8,367 bases of DNA, taken from assembly GCA_019239815.1 (NCBI GenBank), contig JAFAZL010000414.1, positions 1 to 8,367 of the forward strand, read 5' to 3'. The DNA comes from Acidobacteriota bacterium (GTDB taxonomy: Bacteria > Acidobacteriota > Terriglobia > Acidoferrales > UBA7541). Below the pieces are notes generated by a model. That model was given only the letters and a program-made list of their open reading frames with translations. It had not been told where the DNA came from and did not search any database. Positions 7,434 through 8,367 of the stretch are shown in pieces. Numbering within the stretch: the stretch's first letter is position 1; every line of letters begins with the position of its first letter. A program made the position numbers and the translations under genes.

Positions 7434-7655
7434 CCCGGTGTCTCCGGGCTCCACACCTTCCGCCCCCTCCGCTTCGTACGCAAAGGCATCGCCTTCAAGC
7501 TATCGCCTTCGTATCTCTGCGCTCCGCAGAGCAGGCTATTCGTCCGCGTCGCCGTCGAGCACAAGCTCGCTGCGATGCCGTCCGGTGGCTGCGATTCCGT
7601 CGCAGCCGCTCCCAGCGATAACTCCGGCGCGTCCGCAAATATCTGCGGATTTTTT
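7434..7655 (+). promoter_or_regulatory. candidate structured leader RNA upstream of rng
   Basis: A dense series of short inverted repeats ends in a terminator-like hairpin ahead of the RNase gene. Visible stems are CCCGG/CCGGG (7434-7448), which competes with GGTGT/ACACC (7437-7457); AAGGC/GCCTT (7483-7495), with a second possible partner at 7505-7509; CTCTGCG/CGCAGAG (7515-7531, perfect 7 bp); CGAGC-ACAA-GCTCG (7556-7569); GGCTGCGA/TCGCAGCC (7587-7607, perfect 8 bp); and the terminator stem at 7632-7649. Spacing and perfection of the stems suggest selected RNA structure rather than chance. It may be a 5' leader that controls rng by attenuation or by RNase autoregulation, or a separate small RNA ending at about 7655. 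I do not recognise an established RNA family: RNase P, tmRNA and SRP RNA signature sequences are not present. Confidence 0.5.
7632..7655 (+). terminator. intrinsic terminator or attenuator before rng
   Basis: TCCGCA (7632-7637) and TGCGGA (7644-7649) form a perfect 6-bp stem with a six-base AATATC loop, followed directly by six T (7650-7655). This is a textbook rho-independent layout with a short stem. It lies 65 bases before the rng ATG and about 380 bases after rodA, so it may end a leader transcript or small RNA rather than the rodA message. An overlapping alternative pairing (CGCAAA 7634-7639 with TTTGCG 7653-7658) would disrupt it. Confidence 0.65.
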
Positions 7656-7708
7656 GCGTCCGGTGATTCGCGGAAAGGCGGCTCCGGAATCTCCGGCGCC
7701 GCATATCA

Positions 7709-7714
7709 AGAGGA
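7709..7714 (+). promoter_or_regulatory. ribosome binding site of rng
   Basis: AGAGGA lies 6 bases before the ATG at 7721 and supports that start, which also matches the N-terminus of the RNase G/E family. It lies downstream of the terminator-like hairpin at 7632-7655. Confidence 0.7.
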
Positions 7715-7720
7715 CTTTTC

Positions 7721-8367
7721 ATGTCGAAAGAGTTGGTTATTTCCGCAGCCTCCCACGAACGGCGGGTTGCGATTATGGAAGAAGGTCAGTTAGTCGAAAT
7801 TTATATCGAGCGCGAAAAGGAATTCGCGCTGGTCGGTAGCATCTACAAAGGCCGCGTCACTCGCGTCCTCCCCGGTATGCAGTCCGCCTTCGTCGATATC
7901 GGCCTCGACGGCGACGCCTTCCTGTATGTCAGTGACGTTTTCGAAAATCTCGAGGATTACGATCACGGCCACAGCCACGGCGATTCGCACAGCCACGGCT
8001 CGGCGCAGGCTTCCGCGCCCGTCGCTACTGAAGTTTTGCCTGGCGAAACAATCGGTCAGGGCCGCGCCCCCGAGTCGCACGAAGGTGAAGAGCATCATGG
8101 CGAGCACGAGCATCACGAACTCGAAGCTCACGCCGAACCGCATCACGATGGGCACGGCGAAGAACATCACGGCGGCGGACATCATGAGCATCACGACGAG
8201 CACGACAACATCGGCAACGTCGCCGAGCCCGGCAACGAGCGCCCCACGGAAGGCCGTCATCCCGACGGCGACCTCGAGCCGCACAACGAATTCGAGGAGC
8301 GCCAGCCGGAATCGAACGCGTCGGCGCCGCAGAATTTCGCTCCGCACTATAACCCGACCCAGAAGTA
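7721..8367 (+). CDS. rng: RNase G/E family endoribonuclease, N-terminal part with His-rich S1 insertion (3' end outside window)
   Basis: The frame runs open from the ATG at 7721 to the window edge (215 codons). Residues 1-73 match the RNase G/E N-terminus, including HERRVAIMEEGQLVEIYIERE (split over 12-32), IYKGRVTRVLPGMQSAFVDIG (in 41-61) and FLYVSDV (67-73), which are the first strands of the S1 RNA-binding domain. In E. coli RNase G the S1 domain resumes about 20 residues after this point. Here residues ~78-215 are an insertion that has still not ended, with 24 His between 82 and 188 plus many Glu, Asp and Gly. The catalytic DNase I-like part and the zinc-link cysteines lie beyond the window. 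The family cleaves single-stranded AU-rich RNA in mRNA decay and rRNA maturation. Whether it is RNase G or E cannot be decided without the C-terminus. The insertion may bind divalent metal. Confidence 0.92.
   Translation, partial: MSKELVISAASHERRVAIMEEGQLVEIYIEREKEFALVGSIYKGRVTRVLPGMQSAFVDIGLDGDAFLYVSDVFENLEDYDHGHSHGDSHSHGSAQASAPVATEVLPGETIGQGRAPESHEGEEHHGEHEHHELEAHAEPHHDGHGEEHHGGGHHEHHDEHDNIGNVAEPGNERPTEGRHPDGDLEPHNEFEERQPESNASAPQNFAPHYNPTQK

Noticed and set aside
7251..7655. RNase P RNA, tmRNA or SRP RNA in the rodA-rng gap
   Set aside because: The length fits RNase P RNA, but its GAGGAAAGTCC core is absent on both strands by eye. No tmRNA tag or ends and no SRP GGAAG-type apical loop in its usual context were found.
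7347..7839. Two overlapping forward frames in the rodA-rng gap (7347-7793 and 7429-7839), one Ser/Pro/Ala-rich
   Set aside because: Neither has a properly spaced ribosome site or recognisable domain. Both run through the terminator hairpin and overlap the rng start in another frame. The region is better explained as structured RNA.
7790..8347. Antisense open frame of 185 codons with hydrophobic stretches opposite rng
   Set aside because: The hydrophobic look comes from reading complements of His, Asp and Glu codons of the insertion. The + strand frame has the conserved RNase start and a ribosome site.
1..8367. CRISPR arrays, insertion sequences or tRNA genes
   Set aside because: No regularly spaced repeats, transposase frames, terminal repeats or tRNA-like sequences were seen on reading both strands.

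Overview
The window fits a member of the Acidobacteriota. Two points suggest this: a tandem pair of large duplicated MacB/FtsX-type permeases of the ADOP kind (acidobacterial duplicated orphan permeases), and a cell-shape pair mrdA-rodA followed by an RNase G/E gene. The assignment is an inference from gene content and overall style (moderately GC-rich DNA, GTG starts), not from a marker gene. All genes read on the + strand and both window ends cut through genes.

Layout. Bases 1-1065 hold the C-terminal ~354 codons of a first ADOP permease; its reading frame is open to the left edge. After 20 bases and a clear AGGAG ribosome site comes a second, complete 908-residue ADOP permease (1086-3812). 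No ABC ATPase lies in the window. A 280-base gap (3813-4092) with several inverted repeats separates the transporter pair from mrdA (4093-6096, penicillin-binding protein 2, a peptidoglycan transpeptidase) and rodA (6144-7250, the SEDS glycosyltransferase of the elongasome). A 470-base gap (7251-7720) follows. It holds a run of small perfect hairpins ending in a good intrinsic-terminator-like structure (7632-7655) only 65 bases before the next start. The last gene (7721 to the right edge) is the N-terminal part of an RNase G/E endoribonuclease. Its S1 domain is interrupted by a long insertion rich in His, Glu and Asp.

How the genes work together. RodA polymerises glycan strands and PBP2 cross-links them, and together they drive lateral wall synthesis; their 47-base spacing suggests co-transcription. 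RNase G/E acts in RNA processing and decay. The structured leader with a terminator ahead of it suggests separate control of the RNase gene, perhaps by attenuation or autoregulation. The ADOP pair is probably an independent transport or envelope-export unit. The most notable items are the rng leader RNA, the metal-ligand-like insertion in the RNase, and a regular Cys-Cys-His-Cys pattern near the PBP2 active site.
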